Positions 53,570 through 62,710 of a DNA stretch of 64,000 nucleotides are shown piece after piece. The position numbers were made by a program, and so were the translations under genes. Each line of letters begins with the position of its first letter. Positions within the stretch are counted from its first letter, which is position 1. This DNA is from Lysinibacillus fusiformis (GTDB lineage Bacteria > Bacillota > Bacilli > Bacillales_A > Planococcaceae). The notes below the pieces were generated by a model that was not told the origin of the DNA, ran no database searches, and worked only from the letters and a program-made list of their open reading frames with translations. Location of the stretch: positions 2,486,001 to 2,550,000 of the forward strand of contig NZ_CP070490.1 of the NCBI RefSeq assembly GCF_016925635.1, written 5' to 3'.

Positions 53570-53587
53570 AAAAGTCTTTACATTTAT

Positions 53588-54643
53588 CTATTCAATAACT
53601 GAATTGTCATCACTACTAGCAGCACTATCTGTTCCTGTATTGCCACTTGTTAGGCTCGATGATTGCTCGTTTAGGCCAAGATGGTTTTTGAAAATCTCTT
53701 TTGTTTCTTCAACAGAATCTTGATTTAACTGGTAATAATAAATACCAGTAGATGTATCATCCGTGCCATCTAATGTTAAGGAATCGATACGTGGTGCACC
53801 TTTTGATAAATAAGATAAGAAGGACTTCATTTCAGTGAATGTCATATCTGTTTTCATATTATCACCAAGAGCTTTAATGACATCATCATATTTCGTAACG
53901 GACTTAACAGAAGCGACTTTTTTAATAATCGCAGAAAGAATTTCTTGTTGACGTTTACCACGCTCAATATCATTATCTTGTTTACGTGTTCTTGCAAGTG
54001 CAAGTGCCTCACTACCATTTAAATGCTGTAAGCCTGGCTGTAAGTTAATTGTAAACTTATCAAATTCATCTAATTCATGTAAAGCATATGGTACTTCAGC
54101 TTCAATACCACCTAAAGCATCGACTACATCAATAAAGGCATTGAAATTCATACGTACATAGTAATTGATAGGAATATCAAATAGTTCCTCTACTGTTTCA
54201 ATCGTAGTAAGTGTTCCACCCATAGCATGAGCATGAGTAATTTTATCTTTATAACCTACTTTAGGAATATAAACGTATGAATCACGAGGAATACTTAGCA
54301 TTTTAATTGTATGGGTTTTATTATTTAATGTAGCTAAAACGAGTGCATCGGAGCGTGAATGGTCTGAACCTTGCCCACGATTATCACTATCATCAACCCC
54401 TACAAATAAAATAGATACATTATCTTGTACAGGCTCTACTTTCTCTACACGTTGCGTAGAAACCTCTCGACCTTCTAACTCCTCATATGCTGAGTCTGCA
54501 GCATGCTCTACCTGTTTTGTAAGGTAAACAGCATAAGCCGTTACACAAATCACCAAGCTGGCAACAAGGAGTAGTGTAACTTTTATAATTAAGGAAGCTT
54601 TAGAAGATCTCTTTTTATTTGGACTAACAGATCTTTTTTTCAT
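53588..54643 (-). CDS. tagU: LytR-CpsA-Psr family wall-polymer ligase
   Basis: This 351-residue protein has a cytosolic basic start, one membrane anchor (about 18-42, IIKVTLLLVASLVICVTAYA) and an extracellular LCP domain. Motifs are ILFVGVDDSDNRGQGSDHSR with SDALVLAT, KMLSIPRDSYV, GYKDKITHAHAMGG, LNGSEALALARTRKQDND and ERGKRQQEIL. LCP enzymes transfer undecaprenyl-linked teichoic acid or secondary wall polymer to peptidoglycan. In B. subtilis the same gene (tagU/lytR) lies between tagO and yvyE, as here apart from the inserted cluster. The C-terminal tail is Ser/Thr/Asp-rich. Confidence 0.93.
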   Translation of the reverse strand: MKKRSVSPNKKRSSKASLIIKVTLLLVASLVICVTAYAVYLTKQVEHAADSAYEELEGREVSTQRVEKVEPVQDNVSILFVGVDDSDNRGQGSDHSRSDALVLATLNNKTHTIKMLSIPRDSYVYIPKVGYKDKITHAHAMGGTLTTIETVEELFDIPINYYVRMNFNAFIDVVDALGGIEAEVPYALHELDEFDKFTINLQPGLQHLNGSEALALARTRKQDNDIERGKRQQEILSAIIKKVASVKSVTKYDDVIKALGDNMKTDMTFTEMKSFLSYLSKGAPRIDSLTLDGTDDTSTGIYYYQLNQDSVEETKEIFKNHLGLNEQSSSLTSGNTGTDSAASSDDNSVIE

Positions 54644-54790
54644 AATAGATATATTCTCCTCTAATTATTGGGAATAATAATGCGATGAAGCTAAATTTTA
54701 TTCAATTTTAACTCAGTAGTTGTGTGGATAATAAAATAGCTTAACAAAAAAATTATACTATGCATATTTAGTTTCGACAATTAAAACTAT

Positions 54791-55426
54791 TTAATTGACA
54801 ATAAATTCTACAAATTGAGCATCTTCGAAAGTGGTGGAAGCCTGTCCATTAGTCATTTCTGTTATCCAACTTCGGAACTGTTCCTCTTCCTCTTTTGGCA
54901 CAGAAACAATGATTTCAACACCCTCCAAATAGCGTATTTCCTCTAAAGTATATAATGAACTTCTTATTTCATTTTCGACTTTTCCTAGCCATGTATAGTC
55001 AATTGCTACTTTCATGAAATGATGCAGTTTACGTTCAACTACCTGTGCAGCAATCAATCCCTCTGTAGTTGCTTTTCCGTAAGCACGAATGAGACCACCA
55101 CCACCGAGCTTAATGCCTCCAAAATAGCGAGTCACAACAACGACCGTATCTTTTAACCCTTGTTTTTTTAAGACCTCTAACATAGGGACGCCTGCTGTAC
55201 CGCTAGGTTCCCCATCATCATTTGCCTTTTGAATATGATCATGCTCGCCAATAATATAAGCAGAGCAGTTATGTGTTGCATTATGATGCAATTTTTTTAT
55301 ACCATCTATAAAAGAAATTGCATCCTCTTCCGTTTCTGCACGTTCTATATAAGTAAGAAAGCGAGATTTGGAAATGACGATTTCGCTTTCACCATATCCT
55401 TTTACAGTTAAATAGTTTTCTCTCAT
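54791..55426 (-). CDS. yvyE: YigZ/IMPACT family protein
   Basis: The ATG at 55426 lies 9 nt behind AAAAGGAGA; the TTG three codons upstream abuts that site. The product has 211 residues (YvyE 217). The N-terminal UPF0029 (Impact) domain shows ISKSRFLTYIER, HHNATHNCSAYIIGEHD, KANDDGEPSGTAGVPMLEVL and VTRYFGGIKLGGGGLIRAYG. A DUF1949-type ferredoxin-like domain follows from about residue 140. The family is linked to translation and stress control, but its role in bacteria is unclear. Gene order next to degS matches B. subtilis. Confidence 0.93.
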   Translation of the reverse strand: MRENYLTVKGYGESEIVISKSRFLTYIERAETEEDAISFIDGIKKLHHNATHNCSAYIIGEHDHIQKANDDGEPSGTAGVPMLEVLKKQGLKDTVVVVTRYFGGIKLGGGGLIRAYGKATTEGLIAAQVVERKLHHFMKVAIDYTWLGKVENEIRSSLYTLEEIRYLEGVEIIVSVPKEEEEQFRSWITEMTNGQASTTFEDAQFVEFIVN

Positions 55427-55503
55427 TCGTATCAATCTCCTTTTAACTAGAGTTCTATTCTATAATTTTCATGAAGAAAAAGCATTAAATTTTAGCATGG
55501 TAA

Positions 55504-55512
55504 TGCTATAAT
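55504..55512 (+). promoter_or_regulatory. Extended -10 promoter of degS-degU
   Basis: TGCTATAAT, about 80 bp before the degS start; no -35 of good quality. Identical in form to the tagO promoter at 46438. Confidence 0.5.
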
Positions 55513-55591
55513 AGGTGTAGACTAGGGAATATGTGATTTTAGTCTATTAAATTAGTAAGTAATCATAAGACATTAGACTGGGGAGTATACT

Positions 55592-56740
55592 ATGTTTTCA
55601 AATGATACCTTCGATTTAAAGTCGCTTGATGACATTTTCAATCGAATGTTAGATACAATCATGAGCTCAAAGGATGATATCTTTATTATAAGTGAACAAA
55701 GCCGCAGAAGCTTTGAAGATATGCAAAAAGAGCTAGAAATTGTTCGAAAACAAATATCAATCGTAATTGATGATGGCGATGCATTGGAAAAAAGTACGCA
55801 GCTTGCTAAGCAACGACTTGTATTAGTGAGTAAAGCTTTTGATAATTATACCGAAGAACAAGTTAGAGAAGCATATGAAACTGCACATGATTTTCAAGTA
55901 AAGCTCTCCGTTATTAGAACACAAGAAAAACAGCTACGGGATAAAAGAGATGATCTAGAGAGAAGATTAAGAGGATTACTCGATACGATTGAACGTGCTG
56001 ATCATATTGTCAATCAGGTAAATGTCGTTTTGAATTACTTAACTTCAGATTTAAAAAATGTTGGTTTAGCCCTTGAACAAGCAAAAATGAAGCAAGATTT
56101 TGGGATACGTATTATTGCAGCTCAAGAAGAAGAGCGGAAGCGTTTATCGAGGGAGATTCACGATGGACCTGCTCAAATGCTTGCAAATGTACTTATGCGC
56201 ACTGATTTAATAGATAGAACGTATCGTGAAAAAGGTATTGAAAAGGCATTGGCTGAAATTGCCGATTTAAAGAAAACGGTACGCAATGCTTTATCTGAGG
56301 TGCGACGTATTATTTATGATCTACGACCAATGGCACTTGATGATTTGGGAATTATTCCGACATTAAAGAAGTATTTATCGACAGTAACTGAATATAATCC
56401 AGGTGTTGAAATTCATTTCCAATCGAGAAGTACAGAAAAACGTATACCTTCAAATTATGAAGTATCCATTTTCCGATTAGTGCAAGAATGTGTAACAAAT
56501 GCCATGAAGCATGGAAAGTGTAAAGACATTTGGGTGAAGCTTGAATGGTTAAAAGATGCCGTCAATATTGTTGTAAAAGATGATGGTATAGGCTTTGACC
56601 CACAAGTAGTGAAGGACCATTCCTTTGGGATTTTAGGAATGAAAGAACGTATTGAAATTTTAAATGGTACTATCACCATTACTAGTGAAATCAATCGAGG
56701 TACGACGGTATTATTTAAAATACCATTAGAAGTAAAATGA
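55592..56740 (+). CDS. degS: Cytosolic sensor histidine kinase DegS
   Basis: This 382-residue protein has no membrane segment, as DegS. The N-terminal half is a long coiled coil with the DegS sensor pattern (about 5-165, SEQSRRSFEDMQKELEIVRK). The HisKA_3 dimerisation domain carries H190 (EERKRLSREIHDGPAQMLAN), and the HATPase_c domain shows VQECVTNAMKHGKCK (N box), VKDDGIGFDP and GILGMKERIE. It phosphorylates DegU, a switch between motility, competence, exoenzyme production and biofilm formation. GGGGAG precedes the ATG. degU follows after 35 bp in the same operon. Confidence 0.96.
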   Translation: MFSNDTFDLKSLDDIFNRMLDTIMSSKDDIFIISEQSRRSFEDMQKELEIVRKQISIVIDDGDALEKSTQLAKQRLVLVSKAFDNYTEEQVREAYETAHDFQVKLSVIRTQEKQLRDKRDDLERRLRGLLDTIERADHIVNQVNVVLNYLTSDLKNVGLALEQAKMKQDFGIRIIAAQEEERKRLSREIHDGPAQMLANVLMRTDLIDRTYREKGIEKALAEIADLKKTVRNALSEVRRIIYDLRPMALDDLGIIPTLKKYLSTVTEYNPGVEIHFQSRSTEKRIPSNYEVSIFRLVQECVTNAMKHGKCKDIWVKLEWLKDAVNIVVKDDGIGFDPQVVKDHSFGILGMKERIEILNGTITITSEINRGTTVLFKIPLEVK

Positions 56741-56775
56741 TGTAACTGTTGCAGAAATTTAGGGGGTAAAGACAA

Positions 56776-57450
56776 ATGACAAAGATTATTATTGTAGACG
56801 ATCACCAGCTATTCCGCGAAGGAGTAAAACGCATTTTAGATTTTGAAGATACGTTTGATGTAGTAGCAGAAGGTGACGATGGCACAGATGTGGTTACGTT
56901 ATATGCTGAAAACGAACCAGATGTAGTACTTATGGATATTAACATGCCAGGTAAAAATGGCGTAGAAGCAACGGCAGAGTTAATTACTGAATTTCCAGAT
57001 GCTAAAGTGATTATGCTGTCCATACATGATGATGAAACATATGTTACACATGCATTAAAATCAGGTGCTCTTGGCTATATGTTAAAAGAAATGGATGCAG
57101 ATGAAATCGTTGAGGCGATTAAAGTTGTTGCAAACGGTGGATCTTACTTACATCCAAAAGTAACAAAAAATTTAGTGGCAGAGTTCAAAAGACTTTCAGA
57201 ACACGAAAATAAAGGTAACTTCCACCAAACGGAAATTCGTCGTCCATTCCATTTGCTAACGAAACGTGAATGTGAAGTATTACAGCTATTAACAGATGGC
57301 CAGTCAAACCGTACAATCGGCGAGACACTGTTTATCTCTGAAAAAACGGTTAAAAACCACGTATCAAGTATTCTACAAAAAATGAATGTGAATGACCGTA
57401 CACAAGCCGTTGTAACAGCTATCAAAAATGGCTGGGTTGAAGTACGATAA
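56776..57450 (+). CDS. degU: Response regulator DegU
   Basis: This 224-residue NarL/FixJ-type regulator has a receiver domain ([12 protein letters not shown], phospho-acceptor D54 in [10 protein letters not shown], Lys in YMLKEMDAD) and a C-terminal LuxR-type HTH ([38 protein letters not shown]). It acts with DegS, and it is expected to influence the nearby comF and flagellar genes and exported hydrolases. AGGGGGTAAAG precedes the ATG. Confidence 0.97.
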   Translation: MTKIIIVDDHQLFREGVKRILDFEDTFDVVAEGDDGTDVVTLYAENEPDVVLMDINMPGKNGVEATAELITEFPDAKVIMLSIHDDETYVTHALKSGALGYMLKEMDADEIVEAIKVVANGGSYLHPKVTKNLVAEFKRLSEHENKGNFHQTEIRRPFHLLTKRECEVLQLLTDGQSNRTIGETLFISEKTVKNHVSSILQKMNVNDRTQAVVTAIKNGWVEVR

Positions 57451-57455
57451 TTGCT

Positions 57456-57508
57456 AAAACTGTTTTTAAAAGCTACTTTCTATTGAAGTAGTTTTTAAAA
57501 CAGTTTTT
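57456..57508 (+). terminator. Terminator of degS-degU
   Basis: AAAACTGTTTTTAAAA.CTACTTT pairs with GAAGTAG.TTTTAAAACAGTTTT and T6 follows. Confidence 0.9.
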
Positions 57509-57735
57509 TATTGTTTTTTGGTAATAATTTGTATTGAGCTTACTTGATGAAGAACAGGTTATTCACAATTTTGTAACATTACTATTCGTACGTATAAACA
57601 TGATAACTAGCAGATCATGCAACATTTTACAGCCTAATGCGTCATAAGGAAGATGTAGCACCTAAATGTTGAAAATGCACAACAAAATTCCTACGAAAGC
57701 ATTTATATGCTACAATATGCGCGGGAGGTTTTTTG

Positions 57736-58281
57736 ATGTTAAAGAAAAGTTTTCTAGCAGTTCTAATCTTATTAGTGTTAACTGCCTGTGGTAATAAAGA
57801 TGAGAAGATGAGTGATGAAGAACGAGATAAAGTAATAGAGGATGGTACAGTTGGCTTTGAAATGATGGGTGGAAACGTAGAAAAGGCTGATAATGTACCA
57901 GCGGGAGATGAAAAAGCGATTTTAGCATCTTTTGATGAGTATATTGCTGCATTAAATGCTGAAGAAATTGATCGTTATATGAATACTATCTCGAAAAATC
58001 CAAAGGGTTTTAAATACGATGAAGAAAAAACATATGCAACAGAAGTATTTGAACAATTTGATATTAAGCGTGAAGTAGAAAATGTAACAATTGCCAAGTA
58101 TGAATCAAAAGAGGCGCAAGTATTTGCCAACATGAAAATGCACTCACTTCAGCTTGAGACAAATGTCGAACATGAAAGTGCAGGACGTCAGGTAACAGTC
58201 TTTGTCAAAGAGGACAACGATTGGAAAGTGACAAGTGTCTTTTATATTGGTGACGACTCACAGTCAAGTACAGGAAATTAA
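57736..58281 (+). CDS. Small lipoprotein with NTF2-like domain
   Basis: The ATG at 57736 lies 6 nt behind GGGAGGT; the TTG directly before it is less likely. The product has 181 residues with a lipoprotein signal peptide (FLAVLILLVLTACGNK, lipobox LTAC), so it should be lipid-anchored on the outer face of the membrane. Residues about 60-170 resemble the NTF2/SnoaL-like fold (AILASFDEYIAALNAEEIDR, KEDNDWKVTSVFYIGDD). The ligand is unknown. This gene is not part of the canonical B. subtilis degU-comF order. Confidence 0.82.
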   Translation: MLKKSFLAVLILLVLTACGNKDEKMSDEERDKVIEDGTVGFEMMGGNVEKADNVPAGDEKAILASFDEYIAALNAEEIDRYMNTISKNPKGFKYDEEKTYATEVFEQFDIKREVENVTIAKYESKEAQVFANMKMHSLQLETNVEHESAGRQVTVFVKEDNDWKVTSVFYIGDDSQSSTGN

Positions 58282-58340
58282 CAGAAGCTATCTTCATTCA
58301 ACATAAGAATTGAGTGAAGATATGCCTATTATACATAGAC

Positions 58341-58436
58341 AATGAATGTGAAATGGAAGCTAGCTTACTAGCATAACTCTAGAAGGACGAGAACGTGAAT
58401 CCCACGTTCGTCATTCATTTCACATTCATTTCTTTT
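58341..58436. repeat. 90-bp structure bounded by a perfect 15-bp inverted repeat
   Basis: AATGAATGTGAAATG at 58341-58355 and CATTTCACATTCATT at 58416-58430 are perfect complements. Inside, GACGAGAACGTG pairs with CCACGTTCGTC and GCTAG pairs with CTAGC, giving a branched fold. A T-rich run follows. It may be the terminator of the lipoprotein gene or a small MITE-like insertion. Confidence 0.65.
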
Positions 58437-58541
58437 TGCTTTCCGTAGTTTGTGCGAAACCGAAGCGACAGTACAAACGAACAACAATTGCACCAAGAAG
58501 AAATAGATTGTAAACTAAGAATCATAGGAGAGTGGACATGG

Positions 58542-59384
58542 ATGAGGACGGCAATCGTAACAGATAGTACTGCATATATTACAGCTGAGGAACGTGCACG
58601 CTTAAACATTCACATGATACCTTTAAGTGTCAATATCTCAGGTCAATTATTTGCAGAAGAAGTAGATATCACAGCATCTGAATTTTATGATAAGGTGCGT
58701 GGTAACAAAGAATTTCCCAAAACAACGCAGCCTCCAATCGGAGAATTTGCCGCTCTTTTTGATGAGCTAGCAAAGGATTATGATGAGGTAATTTCCATCC
58801 ATTTATCGAGTGGTATTAGTGGAACATACCAAGGTGCAGTGCAGGCAGGTGAAATGGTGGAAGGTATTGATGTTTATGCCTTCGACAGTGAAATATCCTG
58901 TGCTGTTCAAGGCTTTTATGTTTTAAGAGCAGCTGAAATGGCGAAAGAGGGTCATTCAGCAAAAGACATACTTGCAGCATTAGCGGACATGCAGCAGTAT
59001 ATCCGAGCTTACTTCATTGTAGACGACTTAGCACATTTACAGCGTGGTGGGCGTTTATCTTCTGCGGCAGCATTAATCGGTGGTTTATTACAAGTAAAGC
59101 CTGTTTTACATTTTGTGGACAAGGTAATTGTACCTTTCGAGAAAATCCGTACACGTAAAAAGGCATTGAAACGTGCTGAGGAATTGCTAGCAGAGGATGC
59201 CAAAAAGTATGAAGCAATGGACGCTGTTGTCATTCACGGGAATTGCCCTGCCGAAGCGCAAGAATGGCTAGAGCAATTAGCCGCAACATACCCGAACGTA
59301 AACTTTAAATTAAGCTATTTCGGTCCTGTTATCGGTACTCATTTAGGTGAAGGATCGATGGGCTTAGGATGGACAAAAAAATAA
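58542..59384 (+). CDS. DegV family fatty-acid-binding protein
   Basis: The ATG at 58542 follows AGGAGAG by 8-9 nt; the longer frame adds 30 residues with no match to the family. The product has 280 residues, starting RTAIVTDSTAYITAEERARL as DegV proteins do. Later motifs are TTQPPIGEFAALFDEL, ISIHLSSGISGTYQ, DSEISCAVQGF, DDLAHLQRGGRLSSAAALIG and VKPVLHF. DegV/FakB proteins bind fatty acids, and FakB types hand them to FakA for phosphorylation. B. subtilis has a homologue (yviA) in the same place, between degU and comFA. Confidence 0.92.
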   Translation: MRTAIVTDSTAYITAEERARLNIHMIPLSVNISGQLFAEEVDITASEFYDKVRGNKEFPKTTQPPIGEFAALFDELAKDYDEVISIHLSSGISGTYQGAVQAGEMVEGIDVYAFDSEISCAVQGFYVLRAAEMAKEGHSAKDILAALADMQQYIRAYFIVDDLAHLQRGGRLSSAAALIGGLLQVKPVLHFVDKVIVPFEKIRTRKKALKRAEELLAEDAKKYEAMDAVVIHGNCPAEAQEWLEQLAATYPNVNFKLSYFGPVIGTHLGEGSMGLGWTKK

Positions 59385-59396
59385 CGAAATGTAAGG

Positions 59397-59427
59397 AAGT
59401 CTCTACAACAAAAGTAGAGGCTTTTTT
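59397..59427 (+). terminator. Terminator before comFA
   Basis: AAGTCTCTAC pairs with GTAGAGGCTT and T-rich sequence follows. It lies 20 bp before the comFA start, so it could also attenuate comFA. Confidence 0.8.
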
Positions 59428-59447
59428 CTATGAAAGGAGAAAATGTA

Positions 59448-60815
59448 ATGAGATATAGAGGTTGGTTGTTGCCACCAGCATTACGTGATTTTCATGAAGG
59501 ACGTATTTGGTTAAAAGATCATTCACCATTTTCAGCAGAAGATATTGATAAAGCGATACAGCGAAAATACGTCAGTATAATAGAAGGAATTCAAATGAAG
59601 TCCGTTATGAAATGCAATCGTTGCCACAATACAGACCCGCAATTATTCACAAAATTCGATTGCTCAAAATGTCGACGAAAATGTGTGTATTGCCGACACT
59701 GTATAAAGATGGGTAGAGTAAGTAGCTGTACACAATTAATCATTTGGACTGGCCCCAAGTCGATAAAGATTAATAAGCACGCATTAAAATGGTCGGGTCA
59801 ATACACCGAACTACAGCAACAGGCAGCTAATGAAACCTTAGCAAGTGTGAAAGCAAAACGATCGCATTTAATTCATGCTGTATGCGGTGCAGGCAAAACA
59901 GAGCTACTTTTTCCTACTGTCTATGATGCATTAAAGCGAGGGCTACGCGTTTGTATAGCTACACCACGTACAGATGTAGTGTTAGAACTGTATCCACGCT
60001 TTCAACAGGCTTTTCCTGAAACAATCATTCATGCTTTATACGGTGGAGCACTTTACCAAAATGGCTATGCGCAGTTTGTTATAGCAACGACCCATCAGCT
60101 CTACCGATTTGATAAGGCATTTGATGTCATGATTGTAGATGAGGCAGATGCTTTTCCTTATACATTTGATGAAACCCTACAAAAAGCAGTAGGAAAGGCT
60201 AAAAAGGAAAATGCTCCTCTCGTATTTGTGACAGCAACCCCATCATCATCCTTACTCCATACCTACCAGCAAGAAAGTTACTCTTTTATTCCAAAACGCT
60301 ATCATAATCATCCTTTACCAGTTCCACAAGATCGTGCTTTATGGGGCTATGATAAATGCTTCAAGCGAGGTAAAATCCCCAACAGGTTGAAAAAATGGGT
60401 AGAAGAACGCTTACACCACAAGGAGCCCTTTTTATTATTTTTCCCAACAATTGCCTTAATGGATAGTGCAACACCTCTTTTACAAGAGTTAAATGAAAAC
60501 ATATTAGCTGTGCATGCTGCAGATCCAGAGCGGAAGGAAAAAGTGCTAAAGCTACGAAATAAAGAAGTTCCAGGCTTACTAACAACAACCATATTAGAAA
60601 GAGGCATTACAATTAGCAATGTACAGGTGGCCGTTATAGGGGCAGAGTCATTGATTTTTACTGCCAGTGCCCTCATTCAGATTGCAGGTCGAGTTGGACG
60701 AAATGTTCAATTTCCTGATGGTGAAGTCCTTTTCTTTCATCATGGTAATACGGCAGAAATGGATGAGGCATGTGCGAAAATTCAATTTTATAATAAGAAG
60801 GGCTTCTCTGAATGA
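59448..60815 (+). CDS. comFA: Competence protein ComFA, DNA translocation ATPase/helicase
   Basis: The ATG at 59448 follows AAAGGAGA by 8 nt; the ATG at 59430 precedes that site. The product has 455 residues. An N-terminal Cys-rich zinc motif (CNRCHNTD, CSKCRRKCVYCRHC) is followed by SF2 helicase motifs: AVCGAGKTELLFP (Walker A), VDEADAFPY (DEAD-like), VFVTATPS and QIAGRVGRN. It helps pull single-stranded DNA through ComEC during transformation. The end overlaps comFC by 4 nt. Confidence 0.94.
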   Translation: MRYRGWLLPPALRDFHEGRIWLKDHSPFSAEDIDKAIQRKYVSIIEGIQMKSVMKCNRCHNTDPQLFTKFDCSKCRRKCVYCRHCIKMGRVSSCTQLIIWTGPKSIKINKHALKWSGQYTELQQQAANETLASVKAKRSHLIHAVCGAGKTELLFPTVYDALKRGLRVCIATPRTDVVLELYPRFQQAFPETIIHALYGGALYQNGYAQFVIATTHQLYRFDKAFDVMIVDEADAFPYTFDETLQKAVGKAKKENAPLVFVTATPSSSLLHTYQQESYSFIPKRYHNHPLPVPQDRALWGYDKCFKRGKIPNRLKKWVEERLHHKEPFLLFFPTIALMDSATPLLQELNENILAVHAADPERKEKVLKLRNKEVPGLLTTTILERGITISNVQVAVIGAESLIFTASALIQIAGRVGRNVQFPDGEVLFFHHGNTAEMDEACAKIQFYNKKGFSE

Positions 60816-61402
60816 ATAAAATGGAATCCCGTTGTTTAATGTGTACACAGCCATTAAAAATAACTATTTCCTGGAAAATGATTTTAACTAAGCAATTCTC
60901 ACCGACTCTATGTGAAAGATGTGTCGCTCGTTTTGCACCTTCACAATCTGCTACATCCCTCTATCAATATAATGAGGCGATGAAGGATTACTTACACCAG
61001 TTAAAATTTCTTCAAGATGTAGCGCTTGCAAAGGTTTTTCGACAGGAGCTTTATAATCGTCTCACCAAAGAAAAGGCGATTATTTTACCCATTCCAATGC
61101 ACCCTCTTAAACAACAGGAACGTACCTTCTCACATACTGATGAACTATTAAAGGCAGCTCATATTCCTTTTATTCAATTATTAGAAAAGACAACGACAGA
61201 AACACAAAGCTCAAAAAATAGAGAGCAGCGTCTACATGTAGCTCCACTTTTTCGCTTAAAGGAGGGTGCTCAAGTCGAACATAAAAATTATCTTCTTTTT
61301 GACGATATAAAAACCACAGGGACGACTCTACAGCATGCTACAACTATTTTAATGCGTGCAGGCGCTAAAAATGTCCAATACTTCACATTAATTGAAGGAT
61401 GA
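60812..61402 (+). CDS. comFC: Competence protein ComFC
   Basis: This 196-residue protein is of the ComF/GntX family with N-terminal CxxC pairs (CLMCTQ, CERC) and a phosphoribosyltransferase-like PRPP loop near the end (YLLFDDIKTTGTTLQHA). It also has the family motifs LPIPMHPLKQQERTF and SSKNREQRL. It is needed for DNA uptake with ComFA. The ATGA overlap with comFA indicates coupled translation. comFB, which separates the two genes in B. subtilis, is absent here. Confidence 0.93.
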   Translation: MNKMESRCLMCTQPLKITISWKMILTKQFSPTLCERCVARFAPSQSATSLYQYNEAMKDYLHQLKFLQDVALAKVFRQELYNRLTKEKAIILPIPMHPLKQQERTFSHTDELLKAAHIPFIQLLEKTTTETQSSKNREQRLHVAPLFRLKEGAQVEHKNYLLFDDIKTTGTTLQHATTILMRAGAKNVQYFTLIEG

Positions 61403-61480
61403 AAATGCCAATACATTATGTATAATAGTTAATGAGACAGCATTCGTAGATAAATTTGCTAGAAAGAGGAGGAAAGGCCA

Positions 61481-61900
61481 ATGGCAGAGGTTCGTAATTG
61501 TCCAAAATGTAATGAATTTTTTAATTATACAGGAGTCCGAGAAGTGTGTCATAAGTGTGCACAATCAGAGGAGGAGCTTTATCAAATCGTTTATCGTTTC
61601 TTACGTAAACGTGAAAACCGTGCGGCAACAGTAGAACGTATTGTGGAAGCAACGGGAGCAGATAAAGATTTACTGTTTAAATGGGTCCGTAAAGGTCGTT
61701 TACAGCCAGCGATGTTTCCTAACCTTGGCTACCCATGTGATAACTGTGGCCACTTAACTTCAAAGGGTAAACTATGTACAAAATGTCAAGACGAGTTAAA
61801 ATCGGACCTTCGTACATTTGAAGCAGCAAAGGAATTCCGCGAAAGTGTGCAACAGCGAGATCAAGCGACTTATCATGTAGATCGGGATAAGTCAAAGTAG
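61481..61900 (+). CDS. yvyF: Flagellar operon protein YvyF
   Basis: This 139-residue protein follows AGGAGGAAAGG. It has zinc-ribbon-like CxxC pairs at both ends (CPKCNEFF with CHKCA; CDNCGHL with CTKCQ) around a MerR/excisionase-like helix (ERIVEATGADKDLLFKWVRK), as in the YvyF (FlhC-like) family of Firmicutes flagellar operons. In B. subtilis it directly precedes flgM; here an IS remnant lies between them. Confidence 0.9.
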   Translation: MAEVRNCPKCNEFFNYTGVREVCHKCAQSEEELYQIVYRFLRKRENRAATVERIVEATGADKDLLFKWVRKGRLQPAMFPNLGYPCDNCGHLTSKGKLCTKCQDELKSDLRTFEAAKEFRESVQQRDQATYHVDRDKSK

Positions 61901-62022
61901 CAATTCCAACAGATGCTAGGACAAAACTAGCTTATATTAGTGAGAAGAGGTAGGGACATAACTAAATTGTTCCTTCACAAAGCAGAATAATCTCTAAAAT
62001 AACAAAACACGATAAATATAAG

Positions 62023-62078
62023 AACCGAACTATTCCGAAACACTTCATGAGCGTTTCATTGGATAGTTCGGTTTTTTT
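62023..62078 (+). terminator. Terminator after yvyF
   Basis: AACCGAACTATTCC pairs with GGATAGTTCGGTT and T7 follows; an inner hairpin GAAAC/GTTTC is present. Confidence 0.85.
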
Positions 62079-62140
62079 GTTTGTCGAAACATCCGTATCT
62101 CAACCTCTTTTCTATTTTTAACGTTGTCTCTTAATAGTCC

Positions 62141-62536
62141 TTAGCTACTGGCTGTGAACTTTCTTAAATTCACGGCCAGTAATGCGAGCCCCATTTCGCT
62201 TGCTATCCTCGATTTTCCTCTTACAGAAAATCGAGTGAAACCCAAATTAGCCTTCAAGAATCCAAAAAACTGGTTCCACGTCGATTTTGCGTTTTCGATA
62301 AATAGCATTCGTTTTCTCCTCTGAAAGCTTGGCTCTAACATATTCTTTTGCTGTTCCCATTTTTCATTCAACATGATTTTCCGATTGGTGCCTTCTTTTG
62401 CTTTTGTACAAGATGAACGGAATGGACATCCTGAACAGTCTTCACACTCGTAGATGTTGAACGTACGTTGGAAGCCTGTACGATCATTCCATACAGATTG
62501 ATACTTCAATTCTAGACGTTTCTGATGAGGGCATGC
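62141..62536 (-). pseudogene. C-terminal remnant of an IS1182-family transposase
   Basis: About 131 codons remain, from CPHQKRLELKYQSVWNDRTG through YECEDCSGCPFRSSCTKA and FIENAKSTWNQFFGFLKANL to a natural-looking end. In-frame TAA at about 62537-62539 cuts it off upstream, and the DDE core is missing. The Cys-rich CEDCSGCP...C motif and the following GLKANLGF-type tail are typical of IS1182-family transposases. It separates yvyF from flgM. Confidence 0.88.
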
Positions 62537-62560
62537 TTATAGCCCTTTAATTTAAAAATA

Positions 62561-62593
62561 ATAGACAAAGTCGAAAAAATCGACTTTGTCTAT
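62561..62593. terminator. Hairpin next to the IS1182 remnant
   Basis: ATAGACAAAGTCGA pairs perfectly with TCGACTTTGTCTAT. It may derive from the end of the lost insertion element. Confidence 0.65.
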
Positions 62594-62600
62594 AGTCTGG

Positions 62601-62637
62601 GATGACTCTAAAATTTTTTTTGGAGTCATCTTTTTTT
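62601..62637 (+). terminator. Terminator upstream of flgM
   Basis: GATGACTC pairs with GAGTCATC, an A/T inner stem extends it, and T7 follows. It isolates flgM from upstream transcripts. Confidence 0.85.
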
Positions 62638-62710
62638 ATGTAAAACCTTCACATTTTGTAAGACAATCCGAAATAATAATAAGTTAAGCTTTTTAGATAG
62701 GAGGGGAATT

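Noticed and set aside
58452..58541. N-terminal extension of the DegV family protein
   Set aside because: The extra 30 residues do not fit the family start, and AGGAGAG lies just before the ATG at 58542.
61392..61634. Second frame overlapping yvyF
   Set aside because: It lies largely inside yvyF in another frame and lacks any family feature, whereas yvyF has zinc-ribbon motifs and a strong ribosome site.
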